Assembly (NCBI GenBank): GCA_030272155.1
Contig: CP126199.1
Coordinates: forward strand, 558,001-622,000
Length of the DNA stretch: 64,000 bases
Source of the DNA: Tetradesmus obliquus
Lineage: Eukaryota > Chlorophyta > Chlorophyceae > Sphaeropleales > Scenedesmaceae
Reading direction: 5' to 3'
This document shows positions 52,701-64,000 of the stretch, in pieces. Position 1 is the first letter of the stretch; each line of letters begins with the position of its first letter. The position numbers and the translations under genes are program-made. The notes under the pieces are model-generated. The model worked only from the letters and a program-made list of their open reading frames with translations. It ran no database searches and had not been told where the DNA came from.

Positions 52701-53392
52701 TTGATGCGGCAACGGTGGACTAGCTGGGTAGTGCCGAAAGTGCCTGTATGGGTTGACTGCTTGCTGATGACAATTCAGCTGTGCAAAGTTGACCAAGGTT
52801 TATGCATGCTGAGGACACATTCATCTGCAGTCTTTGCCTGGTTTCAGCAGCACAGCATGCATTGAACCGGGTTCCTTTATCTGTTGGACATGCCATCGTG
52901 TAGGTCACGCAATGCTCCGTGTCCTGCACGTGTTGCCGCCGTCTGTGCTGGATGCAATGTGGACTCTCAGAGTCTGCTGTATTATGAGTTGCAGTAAGAC
53001 ATTGGTGTCATCATCAGCAAACTACGCTGCTGCTGCCGGCGTGTCTCGGTGTGCTGCAGGTCTGCAGCAGTTCCATGAAAGCACAGACACTCCCTGCGAT
53101 GTTGTTGTCCATGTTGGCTTGTGCCAAGTGTCGAGGCAGTACTGTACAGTACACCTGTGTAACCAAGTTTGAACCGACAGACACCGTATCCTATTCAACG
53201 GCAATATTGCTGCCCACTGTAGCTACGGCAGTGTATTGAATTGATCGGTTGTGCTGTTGCTCGTGCACTGCTTACTGGACATGTGCACCGACCTGTGTGC
53301 TGTAACCACCACGGACAACATTCGCTTGAGGGAATTTGTTTGTGGAAAGTCAGCAGTGTAAATCATCTTCGAAACACACAGACAGTGCTCGC
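52701..53392 (+). other. Interval between the coiled-coil and SET-domain genes
   Basis: Unique sequence with chance frames only; no gene or repeat recognised. Confidence 0.5.
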
Positions 53393-56300
53393 ATGGCTGG
53401 CGCAACAGTCGGTCGTCAACCAGTGCTGCTGCTGCTGCTGCCAGTAGTGGTGCTGTTTGTTGGCAGCTGCAGGGCCCTTGAGGTATGTATGCCTTTTAAA
53501 CGTCAAAGCAAAACTATAAACTTGTGGTGAGGCTTACCAACAAATGTAGCTGGTGGCGATATGTGCATGCAAACTACACGCCATTGCTTGCGTGCAGGTC
53601 CAACCAGCTCATGTTGTGGCAGAGCCGCTGCAGCAAGGACAACCAGCTCATGACGCAGCAGCAGTAGCAGCAGCTTCAGCAGGTGCACTGCCTGAGGAGC
53701 TATATCCAACATCAGACGTGTTTGTTGGGGACGACAGTACTGTAGATGAGCTGGCGCTGCTGCAACAGCTCACAACACAGCAGAAGCTGGCAGCAGTGCA
53801 GCAGCTTGTGCAGTGGCTGTTAGCCAACCAAGCAGAGGTACGTGATTCACTGACGCTGGCCGAGCCAGCCAGCAATGCGCCTAAACAGCGTATGAAACGC
53901 ATGTAAAAACAAGCACCAGGTGGTTTACTGTCATGCACAGCAGTCTGCCGTGCTAGGCAGCTGTACCCGATCAGCAGCAGAGCACAGCCTGCTTGGCAGC
54001 CCACAGTGAGCGGCAAGCTGTGCTGTGCAAGACAGTAGTTCTGTCAAAGGCTTCTTTACTGTGGCTTGTTTGTTGATAGCATGATAATGATGTTGCTGGC
54101 CTGGGGTTGTGCAGGTCAACGTTGCTGCAGCTGAGGCGGGGCCTGGTGCAGGCCTGGCCCTGTTTGCAGCCAGGGATGTAGCGAAGGGAGAGGTGCTGCT
54201 GTCGCTGCCCACTGACCTGGCATTCAGCAGGAAGGCCCAAGGAGTCATGGTAAGCTGCAGCACTGCCAGCAGCAGCTGGCGCACAACAGCCTGGCGTCTT
54301 TACGAAAACCTGAATGTTGGACGTCAAGTTAGCAAGATGTGTCACTCGCATGCTTGCATGCCTTCGAGTGCAATCCCTTTGTTGACAGCCACCTTCAACT
54401 GTAGTTTGCTGGATATGGCTGCCTTGCGGCAAATATATGTGCTGGACTGTGCACGTGCTGTGGCTGTTGGCGGCTCAGCCAACCCTGCCAGCCTGACTAT
54501 CCTTGTTGTTCTGTTCTGCACTGCTCGCTGCCTGCAGGACTTTGTGCTGGACTGTGCGCTCGACGTGGTCAACTCAGCCACTCCTTTGCGTTCAACCGCC
54601 TTGCTTTGCTGTCCTGCTTGCTGCTGTGCTGTCCTGCCTGCCTGCAGGACTTTGTGTTGGACTATGCTCTTGATGTGGCCGACCCCCACAGTCCCCGCGC
54701 GCTGATGTGGGCCACGCTGCCACACCCGCACGAGCTGCGCCACCTGCTCAACTTCCCGACAGACTACCTGCCGCTGCTGCAGCACCCGCAGCTGGTGAGG
54801 CGCAGAGTGCACACCGCCACAGTCCTTGGGCCTGCAAGCAGTGCCAGTACATGTTGACTTTTCCGGCCTTATCTACGAGTTCAGGTAGACACATGCCTGT
54901 GCTGTACCTTTGGGCGCTGCGCAATGGCCCAATGCCGTGATGCATGCAGAAGAACTCGATAGACACACAATGTGAAAGTTCCGTGTTGTGTGTTGCTGCT
55001 TGCAGGAGGACTGGATCGGCCGCGGCTTGCACCACGACCTGAGCATGTTCTACAGGTTGCATGCGGACACACTGGCTGCTGCTGGCCTGTCCTACGTTCA
55101 CCTGGTGCACGTGATGGGCCTGGTAGGTAGCTTAGACTGCAAATAATGATGCTAAAAGCCTTGCAACTGGATGTGCATGCTTCCGCCCCACCATGCTACT
55201 GTGGCACCAGAGCAGTAGCAGAGCACAGCATCATCGTGGTTCATGGCATCGCATGTACCGACTGCAGCACAGCACCCGCCAGCTGCTGCTTGAACACAGC
55301 AGGGCCATCGATGTACAGGCATGGCATGAACTCAAAACAGCTGCGGCAGCTTGCAGGAAGAAGGAATGCAACGAAGTACACGGCAATTTCCATAACGAGT
55401 GATGTGCATGATAACCTTACCTCTGCCAGCTGCCAACTCCTGCAGCCACATGCAAGCTGAGACGTTGGTTTTTGTCAATGCATGTCTGCTGCGCGCCTAT
55501 GTGTTTGCTGCCGCCTGCAGCTGGGCACCCGCATCTTCAACAAGCCAGAAGCAGATGGCACCTCATCCACCTTCTACGCGCTGCCGCTGCTAGACATGGC
55601 CAACCACGACAACACATGCCCCCACTTCAACAGATTCAAGCCCTGCGCATTTGACTCCAGCAGGGAGTGTGTGTACTTCACTGCTGGTGCTGATGTGGCA
55701 GTGGGCAGTGAGGTGTGCTTCTACTACGGCCACCTGCTGCCTGACAGGGCCCTGCTGGAGTATGGATACCTGCCACAGCAGCAGCAGCAGCAGCAGCAGA
55801 AGGGAGTGCCGCAGCTGTCCGGCATCGACCGGCATGATGCAGACTTTGAGATTCATCCACTGCCCAAGCTGGTGGCAGAGCCACAACCGTTTGCAGGTGC
55901 GTGGGCAGGTGTGCTGCGCTGTAGCAGACGATGAAAGGACAGCTGACAGACTGGTGGTTGCCTGACGTTTGCATCCTGCTGGGCCTGGAGAGCATGGCCA
56001 AGGCATTGCTTGACAGTGTGTGCTGCCGCGCCTGCGCCCTGTAGCGCAGTGCTGTAGAACAGCTTTATGGCGTACAACCGCCAGATGCTTTCAAGAGCTC
56101 GATACAAGTAGCAGTGTACATGCGGCAGCTGCAGATGCTTGAGTTTCCCAACAGCACTTTGCCCATTGCCGTGGGATGTGTAAGCAACCATGCTGAGCTG
56201 CCGTCATCATGGCACTTTTGTGCCCACTGCACCATTGCAGCATCGATATGTGGTGTTTGCAACTTCCTGCCAATTACATTGCTGCCTCTGTAACAGGCCG

Positions 56301-56523
56301 CAACGCAGCTGAGGTTGCTGCTCGCATTGAGGAGCTGCAGCAGCTGTCAGCAGTGCTGGTGGCTGGCGATGCTGATGCAGCCGACATTGCAGCGCAGGGC
56401 GCAGCACAGGGGGATGAGTCAGGAGCATTTCTGCAGCAGCTGCTGGCATGGAGGCTGCAGCGGCATCAGGCGGTGGCAGCAGAAATACAGCGGCTGCAAG
56501 CAGAACTGCTCCAAATCAACTGA
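53393..56523 (+). CDS. SET-domain protein methyltransferase, Rubisco LSMT/SETD3-6 type
   Basis: Seven exons join in phase to 443 residues: 53393-53482, 53598-53837, 54115-54249, 54648-54794, 55006-55122, 55521-55896, 56297-56523 (TGA). The split SET domain starts near residue 115 (GPGAGLALFAARDVAKGEVL, LSLPTDLAF), continues through an inserted helical part (WIGRGLHHDLSMFYRLH) and ends with LLDMANHDNTCPHF, which has the N-H pair that binds S-adenosylmethionine, and VCFYYGHLLPDRALLEYGY, which has the catalytic-site Tyr. The C-terminal helices (AARIEELQQLSAVL, RLQRHQAVAAEIQRLQAELL) match the substrate-binding half of this family, which methylates lysines or histidines of non-histone proteins. 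The first exon (PVLLLLLPVVVLFVGSCRAL) reads as a secretory signal rather than a transit peptide, which is unexpected. Confidence 0.8.
54437..54580 (+). repeat. Partial copies of the start of SET-gene exon 4
   Basis: CTGCCTGCAGGACTTTGTG plus following codons of exon 4 (DFVLDYALDV) recur at about 54,530-54,575, and a weaker copy is near 54,437-54,470. Both lie upstream of the real acceptor at 54,647. Confidence 0.75.
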
Positions 56524-56985
56524 AACCCCAGTGCGAGCATGCGGCACATTTTGTGACCAGCACTGTTGGGCTTGCGCTGCGTGCAAGCTGGTGATGTGTA
56601 GCCATAATGGCTTGAGGTCTTGAACCATTGCTTGGATGCCGCATTCAAGCAATGTTGCACAGCCGTGCTGTCAAGGCTATCCAGGTAACATATACTCCAA
56701 GTATCAGAGTCAGTACACAACGTGTGTAACAATGCAACACCTCTGCTACAGGGCTGTTCGAGTGGAACAGTAGGCAGCCTGCCTTTCGATCATACATACG
56801 GATACTACGGAACGCACAGACAAGTGAATTTATGTGGCTGCAAGACAGGCAGGCGCCAGGGCCTGATGATGCGTTTGCCAAGCATGGATGACCCAAACCA
56901 GCTGAACAAAGCGCCAGGCCAAAGTACATGAAGCCAGAATCGAAGCTGCTGCCACGTCATAGCATGATTGAAACACAAAGCATAC
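56524..56985. other. Interval between the SET gene and the histone cluster
   Basis: No gene or repeat recognised; convergent 3' ends of the SET gene and histone H4 flank it. Confidence 0.5.
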
Positions 56986-57040
56986 AAGAGAACCTTTCCA
57001 AGATTTTGGTGGTGTTGAGAAACACCAGTTTGGGTTGTGG
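56986..57040 (-). terminator. Histone 3' palindrome and downstream element of H4
   Basis: On the H4 strand the order is CAACCCAAACT, the palindrome GGTGTTTCTCAACACC (57,011-57,026), ACCA, then TTGGAAAGG about ten bases on. The palindrome lies about 87 nt past the stop. It should form the stem-loop that ends replication-dependent histone mRNAs in volvocine-type algae. Confidence 0.85.
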
Positions 57041-57112
57041 CTCGCTGGCTCACTGTTGCTGCCAGGGAGCTAGAAGCCCCACAGGCAGCAGCAGCAGGTT
57101 TGGGCCAGCTGC

Positions 57113-58104
<992 letters not shown>

Positions 58105-58208
58105 GCTGCTGGCCTGGCAGCTGCCTGAGCAGCAGCAGTGCTGGGTGGCTGCAGCAGTGGCAATAGCTGCTGCTGATGTGCCTGGTGCTGCTGATGCACA
58201 TGGCTTGC

Positions 58209-58252
58209 AACCCAAAATGGTGTTTTTCAACACCACCACTGTTCCTGGAAAG
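58209..58252 (+). terminator. Histone 3' palindrome and downstream element of H3
   Basis: CAACCCAAAAT, palindrome GGTGTTTTTCAACACC (58,219-58,234), ACCA, then CCTGGAAAGAC. Same composite order as in the other histone genes. Confidence 0.88.
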
Positions 58253-58445
58253 ACTTGTGTTGGGATTTTGGTGCGCTGTTGTAGAATAGTTTGCATGCAC
58301 GGCTCTGAGCCTGGCTGCTCGACAAATTGTACATTGTGGCCCGCCAGGCATTGGTTAGCAAAGCAGCAGCAACTATGTTTCCAATGCAGCAGCAGCTATC
58401 AACCGTGACATGCACCATGCCATAATGTGTGGATGCACATTGTTG

Positions 58446-58492
58446 CAACCCCCAAATGGTGTTTTACAACACCACCACTGTTTCTGAAGGAC
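58446..58492 (+). terminator. Second, unattached histone 3' palindrome
   Basis: GGTGTTTTACAACACC at 58,459-58,474 in the same CAACCCCCAAAT...ACCACCACTG context, but with a decayed downstream element (TTCTGAAGGAC). No histone frame lies directly before it. Confidence 0.75.
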
Positions 58493-58771
58493 AACTGTTT
58501 GTACTCTGATCGCCTGTGAGTCAGCTACTTCATGATTGGTATTGCAGGTCCTGGGCATGCAAAGATACTGCAGCAATTGCGGCACTCACATGCTTAGATG
58601 GTTGCATGTTACAGCGCCATGTCCACGACTTTTGGTGCGCATCCTGGCAAGGGAAACGTGCTTTGTGCATTGAAAGGTACACATGCAGTTTTGTATGGCT
58701 GTGTTTTTCACACCCGCGACTGCACCTTGCACCTTGCATGGCATGCATCTGCTGTTGCTGTTGATCAGCAT

Positions 58772-58818
58772 GGACACCAAGTGTGCGACCATCATGCCCA
58801 AGGACGTCCAGCTGGCAC
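58772..58818 (+). pseudogene. Fragment of a second histone H3 gene
   Basis: GGACACCAAG then GACCATCATGCCCAAGGAC and TCCAGCTGGCAC match the H3 C-terminal coding region (DTN...[11 protein letters not shown]) with an internal gap of about 25 bases, and the frame then stops. It is a short relic, not a gene. Confidence 0.75.
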
Positions 58819-60220
58819 ACTGAATTGTGCTATCATCTAGCCAACATTGCTATATCACATGCTGTGTCACAATTGTGTCAAACATTGAGCGCCTGTGACA
58901 CAAGAAGTGCCGCAATGTGTTTGATGAAAGCCCACGTAGCATAGCTTTGTCATGCATGGCAGACAACAGCCAGTCACTGGGTACATGGTGCCACTCTCTT
59001 TAGCTGAACACACATGCTTCTTGTTTCTGTAATTGCCACACATTCTTTGGTGCCAACACATGCTCATCAGCAGTGTGGCAGACACCTGCCCCTCGCCTAC
59101 GGGCTTGAGTCACTGACAACTGCAGCATAGCAAACTTGAGCCCTGGTGACCTGTTAAAAGTCAAAAGCTGCCACATATGGTCCCAGGAAACTTGGTGAGG
59201 CAGCAACAGTCAGAAGCCCGAGGTCAACACTGCTGTGACATAGCGGTATACAGCATGCCTTCACACATGCTGCCAATTAGTAACCAGGATCCATCCTATT
59301 CAGGGTCAAACAGTCCTCGTATGTGTGGGTTTTATGCCGCGCAACACAGCTCTGCTGGTTTGTTGAGGGCTCAGGCAACATATTGAACTTGTATGATGCA
59401 CTGGCTCAGCTGTTGTCAACATATTGTCACCAGCCTGACAGGCAAAAAGGCGCTGCTGCATGGGTTGTGAGCAGTGGCTCAACACGCCTGCAACACATGA
59501 AACACAACCCAGCTGCAAGACAACACGGCTGTCAAGTTGACAGTGTCAACATAACAGGGCGGTCACCATCACATGGCCAGCACACATGTGACAGCAGCCC
59601 TTCATGTTTCACAGACAGCAGACCCAAACTGCAGCCTTTGGCACATGCTAGATACAGTGCTGTTTTGCGCATCCAAAGGTTGCTTCAAGTTAATGGGCAT
59701 GTCAGGTTGCAAGTGCGCAAGCTGCAGCCAACCCTGTGCGTTCACTTGTCAGCAAGGCAGGTGTGCTGGCTTAATTGCGTTGCGGATTGCAAAGTCCATG
59801 GACCTGGCCAGTGCACCGTTTGTGTGTGCGTGTGGCGTTGAGTCAAACAGCTTGTATTGCTGCCAGTGTCCATATTTGTTTCCATGTTTGTTGAACAGCT
59901 TTGTTCAGTGTGCTCATGACCTGCATTTCAATCTTTACTGCCTGCAACTTGTACGGCATGCTTGTTTTGACTGCAGTGACCAGGCCAGCCAACGGCACAT
60001 GCCTGTGGGTCACGTTGGTTGTATGTGCTGTAAGAGCCCCAGGCCATCAAGTTGCTAGACTTGCAAAACTTCCCTTGACACCAGATGCTACTGCTGTGAC
60101 ACTTGAAAAATCACCAGAGTGAGCAATTTCACGCGAGTTCTCAATCAACGAACTGGTTGTCAACCATAAACAGGCAGAAGACATCACCAAAGAATGAAAC
60201 TGCAGCAGTAGTGCCTTTCC
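58819..60220. other. Non-coding interval inside the histone cluster
   Basis: About 1.4 kb without histone frames, palindromes or repeat arrays. Reading frames are short and without known motifs. Confidence 0.55.
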
Positions 60221-60258
60221 AGTGTATGTGGTGGTGTTGAAAAATACCATTTTGGGTT
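60212..60258 (-). terminator. Second, unattached histone 3' palindrome on the H2B strand
   Basis: On the minus strand: CAACCCAAAAT, GGTATTTTTCAACACC (60,233-60,248, one arm mismatch), ACCA, then ACACTGGAAAGG. It lies about 400 nt past the H2B stop, beyond the better copy at 60,487. Confidence 0.75.
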
Positions 60259-60464
60259 GACGTGGGCCACAATGCATGGCATGTGTTGTTACAGCCATTG
60301 ATGTTGGTTGCTTGAATAGGCTTAAGTTCCCTTGGCAACAGGTGCTGCTGCCGTGATACTCATGGTGATCACCAGCTTGAACAAAAGCATGCATGACAAG
60401 TCCTTGTTGAGGAGCTGGTCGAGCACACAGCAGCATGCAGTTGATACCAATGAAACCCAGCAAC

Positions 60465-60514
60465 AGTGCCTTCCAGTGAAAGTGGTGGTGTTGAAAAACA
60501 CCATTTTGGGTTGT
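60465..60514 (-). terminator. Histone 3' palindrome and downstream element of H2B
   Basis: On the minus strand: CAACCCAAAAT, perfect palindrome GGTGTTTTTCAACACC (60,487-60,502), ACCA, then CACTGGAAGG. About 142 nt past the H2B stop. Confidence 0.85.
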
Positions 60515-60643
60515 CGACAGCCAGGCATCAGGGGCTAGGCAGCAACAGCAGTGGCAGCACCATCGGCAGCAGAGCCAGCTGCTGCTGGTGACCACCGCAC
60601 TGCTCAGCCCCTGGGCAAGGCCAGTCAGCCAAGCTGGGCAAGC

Positions 60644-61009
60644 TTAGGCGGAGGTGAACTTGGTCACGGCCTTGGTGCCCTCAGACACGGCGTGCTTGGC
60701 CAGCTCGCCGGGCAGGATGAGGCGCACGGCAGTCTGAATCTCGCGGGAGGTGATGGTGGGCTTCTTGTTGTAGCGAGCCAGCCTGCTGGCCTCACCGGCG
60801 ATCTTCTCGAAGATGTCGTTGATGAAGGAGTTCATGATGGACATGGCCTTGGAGGAGATACCGGTGTCGGGGTGCACCTGCTTCAGCACCTTGTAGATGT
60901 AGATTTTGTAGGTCTCAGCCTTGCTGATCTTCTTCTTCTTGGCCTTGCCGTCGGTGGTCTTCTTGGCTGGGGCCTTGGCTGGAGCCTTCTCTGCTGCCTT
61001 GGGTGCCAT
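60644..61009 (-). CDS. H2B: Histone H2B
   Basis: Intronless, 121 residues. Lys/Ala-rich tail [20 protein letters not shown], then the fold from [20 protein letters not shown] through [20 protein letters not shown] to [19 protein letters not shown]. The last segment holds the C-terminal lysine that is ubiquitinated in other species. The ATG at 61009 is set by the conserved tail. Divergently paired with H2A; TATATAAG (plus strand 61,094-61,101) is about 85 nt before the ATG. Confidence 0.98.
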   Translation of the reverse strand: MAPKAAEKAPAKAPAKKTTDGKAKKKKISKAETYKIYIYKVLKQVHPDTGISSKAMSIMNSFINDIFEKIAGEASRLARYNKKPTITSREIQTAVRLILPGELAKHAVSEGTKAVTKFTSA

Positions 61010-61299
61010 TTCGAACTGCGGTTGTTGACTCGAGGTCAAAGTGTGTGTGTAGAGAACAAAGAGTGTTGTGGTGTTCCTCAACAACAGCTTTGGCTTATAT
61101 ACGACTTGACGAGCTGCAGAGGTGAGGCAAGAGCCGGTCGCACTCAACTTACCGGTCGAGCTCAGAGCTGAGGTCGATTCACCAAAAGCGCCCGCTCGAC
61201 TGCCAGCGAGTGCTGCTGCGTATATAAACCTCAGCGTGCAACGAAGCAAAATCAACCTCTTTCAAACACTCTTTCTTTTCTCTCCAAACAACAGCAATC
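61010..61299. promoter_or_regulatory. Divergent H2B/H2A promoter
   Basis: Two TATA boxes, 61,094-61,101 (H2B) and TATATAAA at 61,221-61,228 (H2A, 72 nt before its ATG). Between them GAGCTCAGAGCTGAGGTC (around 61,158) is a CTCAG/CTGAG inverted pair resembling the element shared by the H3/H4 and H1 promoters. Confidence 0.75.
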
Positions 61300-61689
61300 A
61301 TGTCTGGACGTGGCAAGGCAGCAGGCAAGGCCAAGGGAAAGGCTGTGTCTCGCAGCTCCAAGGCCGGCCTGCAGTTCCCCGTGGGTCGTCTGGCCCGCTA
61401 CCTGAAGAAGGGCAGGTATGCCGAGCGCATCGGTGCTGGTGCACCCGTGTACCTGGCAGCCGTGCTGGAGTACCTGGCAGCTGAGGTGCTGGAGCTGGCA
61501 GGCAACGCTGCCCGCGACAACAAGAAGAACCGCATCATCCCCCGCCACATCCAGCTCGCCATCCGCAACGATGAGGAGCTGAGCAAGCTGCTGGGCACTG
61601 TGACCATTGCCAGCGGTGGTGTGCTGCCCAACATCCACACTCACCTGCTGCCCAAGAAGTCGAAGAAGGGCGAGGCCGCAGCTGAGTAA
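61300..61689 (+). CDS. H2A: Histone H2A
   Basis: Intronless, 129 residues: [20 protein letters not shown], then [20 protein letters not shown], the acidic-patch region and [20 protein letters not shown]. It has no SQEF/Y tail, so it is canonical rather than H2A.X, and it lacks H2A.Z hallmarks. Followed 59 nt past the stop by the histone palindrome. Confidence 0.99.
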   Translation: MSGRGKAAGKAKGKAVSRSSKAGLQFPVGRLARYLKKGRYAERIGAGAPVYLAAVLEYLAAEVLELAGNAARDNKKNRIIPRHIQLAIRNDEELSKLLGTVTIASGGVLPNIHTHLLPKKSKKGEAAAE

Positions 61690-61734
61690 GCAGCCACCTG
61701 CTGCTGACCCGGCCTGAGGCTCACCTGCCTCAGT

Positions 61735-61785
61735 GCAACAACAAACTGGTGTTTTTCAACACCACCAACCTGCCTGGAAAGTCCA
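61735..61785 (+). terminator. Histone 3' palindrome and downstream element of H2A
   Basis: CAACAACAAACT, palindrome GGTGTTTTTCAACACC (61,748-61,763), ACCA, then GCCTGGAAAGTCC. Confidence 0.88.
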
Positions 61786-61789
61786 ATCT

Positions 61790-62930
61790 GAGTATCAGCC
61801 GCAGCTGCTCTCTCAGAACCATGTTGAGGTCAAAGTACCTGGTGTGGTGCATGCGAAGGATCACACCATCATCAGCAGCGCCACTAGGCATGCCATGCAT
61901 CACTCAATGTCCATGGTTTGACAGGAGCCTCCTGAGTGCAGTGCAAGAAACCGTGTTTGGCAAGCTGCATACGCGGCATGCAGCTGCGTCCAATGTGTAA
62001 CGTTGAACTTGTCAGCTACGATGTTATGGCCGTACCCTCACCACATGAAGTTCATGTTAGAAGTCATGTCATATGACATGCATGCCACCCATGTTGACAG
62101 GGAAAATTGGTGTAAGAATGCAAGTACAGTGTCAACACAGCTGGTGTTTAAATGCAGACGACGTCCGCAAGCCTGCATGACATGAAGATACAAGTATTGT
62201 TATTTGTCCGCGCCTGCTTATCTGCCTGTGCTGTTGACAGAGAGTTTGCATGGCATGTAAGCATGTAAGCATCCTGACCATTTGGCGCTTGTATGTCACA
62301 CCAAATGCACCAAGCTGAAACAACGGCCAAACACACGCCTGCCTAAAATTACTGATAGCAGTGATGACACAGTCATGCTTCCTGATCACTCATACTCAAA
62401 GTGTGCAGTGCTACAGACAATGGCAGCAGGCAGGCACTGCTTGTATCAAAGTGTATTGACGCATGTCTCTGCTGGTTCAAAAAACATCTTGCATGCTTTA
62501 AATGTGTTTGTTTGTGTGTGAGTCTGCAACTGTCCATATATTATCTGCAGCTGCAGACAATCTGGCCTTGCTGGCCAGCAGGTGGGAAATGCTGAAAGTA
62601 TCACGGCTGCAAGGCTGCAGACAAACTGGCCTTGCAGGCCAGCATGTGGACATTGCTGAAGGTCTGACGGCTGGATCCAAACCACGTGGAATTAAATCAT
62701 GCTGAGCTTCCAGTAAAGTTACCTGGCAGTACCTAGAGGCAAGCAGAGGAGGCTGCCTGTGAACACCCAGGTACACCAAGAGGGTTTGACGTGCAGCACG
62801 ACCATGAATCGCCAGCAGCACGTTCAGGCGTCAAATATGCTTACTTCTGCTCTGAAAGTCAATGATTATCCAAACAGGCTCAGTAGCAGCATTGCAGGAC
62901 CATCGCTTCCTCCAGACTCAGCCGGACTCC
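61790..62930 (+). other. Interval between H2A and H1
   Basis: No gene recognised. Contains the second copy of a dispersed repeat (62,223-62,287) and a short local repeat near 62,550-62,650 (CTGCAGACAAxCTGGCCTTG CxGGCCAGCA, two copies about 67 bp apart). Confidence 0.55.
62223..62287 (+). repeat. Dispersed repeat, copy 2
   Basis: Matches 45,251-45,312 (GACAGAGAGTTTGCAT, GCATGTAAGCATGTAAGCAT, CCTGA). Same orientation as copy 1. No coding capacity or terminal repeats seen. Confidence 0.6.
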
Positions 62931-62934
62931 GCGA

Positions 62935-63001
62935 CTCAGGCAGCTGAGCGGGCGTGAGTATCCTCCTCAGCAAAGTTCTCACCTCGTCAAACCATATAAA
63001 G
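62935..63001 (+). promoter_or_regulatory. H1 promoter with shared histone element and TATA box
   Basis: 62,935-62,959 is 23/25 identical to 57,553-57,577 in the H4/H3 promoter (CTCAGGCAGCTGAGC...CGTGAGT). CATATAAAG at 62,993-63,001 lies 77 nt before the ATG, the same spacing as in the core histone genes. Confidence 0.8.
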
Positions 63002-63077
63002 TTTGCGCTGTGCTGAATGAAAGTACACAAGCAAACGTTCTTCGTTCACTTTGCAAATTGATCAACAAACAGTTACC

Positions 63078-64000
63078 ATGGCTGACGCTGCTGCACCCGC
63101 TGCTGCCCCCAAGGCGCCCAAGGCGCCCAAGGCCACCAAGCCTCGTGCTAAGCCTGCTCACCCACCAGCTGGCGACCTGGTCGTTGAGGTACGTTGATAC
63201 TTGCAGGCCTGTCATTCCTGCAAACAGAGTCGCCTCGTGCATGTTACGTGATTCGCAGACTGTCAGCAACTGCAACTTGTCCCTGTAATGCAGTATACTT
63301 TGTTTTGAATGCAAGCAATCTTGTTGAGCGTCCGCCCATACCTTCTTGTGTGCATGTGTGCTAACAACGCCTGCTAATCCTGCTCGACCCTGCAGGCCAT
63401 CCTGGCCCTCAAGGAGAGGCAGGGCTCATCCCTGATCGCCATCAAGAAGTACATCGGCGAGAAGCACAAGGTGTGCTTATATTCTGTTCGTTCAACACGC
63501 AGCTGCACTGTGCAGCATCAGTCTACAGCAACAGCAGGATGCAAGGCTGCAGCAGTGAGACAGAAACTGATGTGCAGACATTGCTTCCTGTTTTTGCAGC
63601 ACGGTGCGATGTGACTGCTTGCCATTTACATATTTACCTTCGCCAGTCACATTTTGCTGCACCATGCAACCCCTCTGTCGACAACTGCTCACCTTCATTT
63701 TGCGACTGTGCTGCCTTGTCCTGCAGGGCCTCACCGCCGGCTGGGAGAAGCGCGTGAACGCCGCTGTGCGTGCCGGCGTGGAGAAGAGCAAGCTGGTCAA
63801 GATCAAGGGCCACTTCAAGATCGCAGCAGCTGCCAAGAAGGCTGCTGAGAAGCCCAAGGCCCCCAAGGTGGCCAAGAAGCCTGCAGCCAAGAAGCCTGCA
63901 GGCGAGAAGAAGAAGGCTGCGCCCAAGAAGGCCAAGGCCCCCGCCAAGCCCAAGGCTGCAGGCGAGAAGAAGGCCAAGAAGCCCGCCAAGGCCAAGACCC
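63078..64000 (+). CDS. H1: Linker histone H1 (runs off the window)
   Basis: Exons 63078-63188, 63396-63470 and 63727 to beyond 64000, all phase 0. A short Ala/Pro/Lys tail (APKAPKAPKATKPRAKPAHP) precedes the winged-helix GH1 domain: AGDLVVEAILALKERQGSSL, IAIKKYIGEKHK, GLTAGWEKRVNAAVRAGVEK, LVKIKGHFKI. A Lys/Ala/Pro C-terminal tail (KKPAAKKPAGEKKKAAPKKA) continues to the window edge. It binds linker DNA at the nucleosome. Unlike the four core histone genes it has introns, both within the conserved domain. Its 3' end is not in the window. Confidence 0.97.

Noticed and set aside
53393-56523. Histone methyltransferase working on the adjacent histone cluster
   Set aside because: The SET domain is the split Rubisco-LSMT/SETD type, which mainly modifies non-histone proteins; closeness to histone genes is not evidence of function.
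58598-58840. Second functional H3 gene
   Set aside because: Only about 47 bases match the H3 C-terminus, with an internal gap and an early stop.

Overview
The window looks like nuclear DNA of a chlorophyte green alga, probably Chlorophyceae. The reasons are: GC-rich, intron-dense genes with GT-AG splice sites; proteins full of Ala, Gln and Ser runs; CAG/CTG microsatellites everywhere; plant-type histones with the algal 3' palindrome instead of an obvious poly(A) signal; and a chloroplast EGY1-type protease. All gene models were built by hand from reading frame, splice-site and intron-phase agreement.

Layout, left to right. 41-1712 (+) is the 3' part of a coiled-coil gene resembling the basal-body/cilium factor BBOF1. 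1882-7105 (+) is a ten-exon MFS anion transporter, followed by three tandem copies of its last exon. About 8899-15226 (+) is a Cys-rich, probably secreted M43/pappalysin-like metalloprotease whose 3' end looks damaged. 15421-18030 is satellite-like DNA (40-bp, 38-bp and about 21-bp tandem repeats). 18038-24728 (-) is an eight-exon leucine-rich-repeat protein with an organelle-type leader and one membrane span. 25399 to about 31196 (-) is an EGY1-like site-2 protease. 31996-33907 (+) is the gamma-secretase subunit APH-1. 34303-35718 (+) is a URI-type prefoldin and 36540-39665 (+) is APC5; neither has a visible coding intron. 40447-44790 (+) is a class IV aminotransferase-like protein that seems to lack the catalytic lysine. 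46033-47713 (+) is COQ10. 48455-52442 (+) is an unidentified coiled-coil protein. 53393-56523 (+) is a SET-domain methyltransferase of the Rubisco-LSMT/SETD type. 57113-64000 is a histone cluster: divergent H4/H3, divergent H2B/H2A, and the first part of H1.

Apart from the histone cluster, neighbouring genes are unrelated housekeeping, organelle, cilium and membrane functions. Nothing is organised as an operon, and I see no CRISPR array, tRNA, rRNA or clearly recognisable transposon or viral element.

The most unusual signal is architectural. In at least six genes the introns carry one to five truncated copies of the adjacent exon edge together with its splice site, so introns are filled with decoy exon ends. 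In addition, (CTG)n arrays lie directly against 3' splice sites and seem to serve as the pyrimidine tract. These two features explain most of the spurious-looking reading frames in the window.
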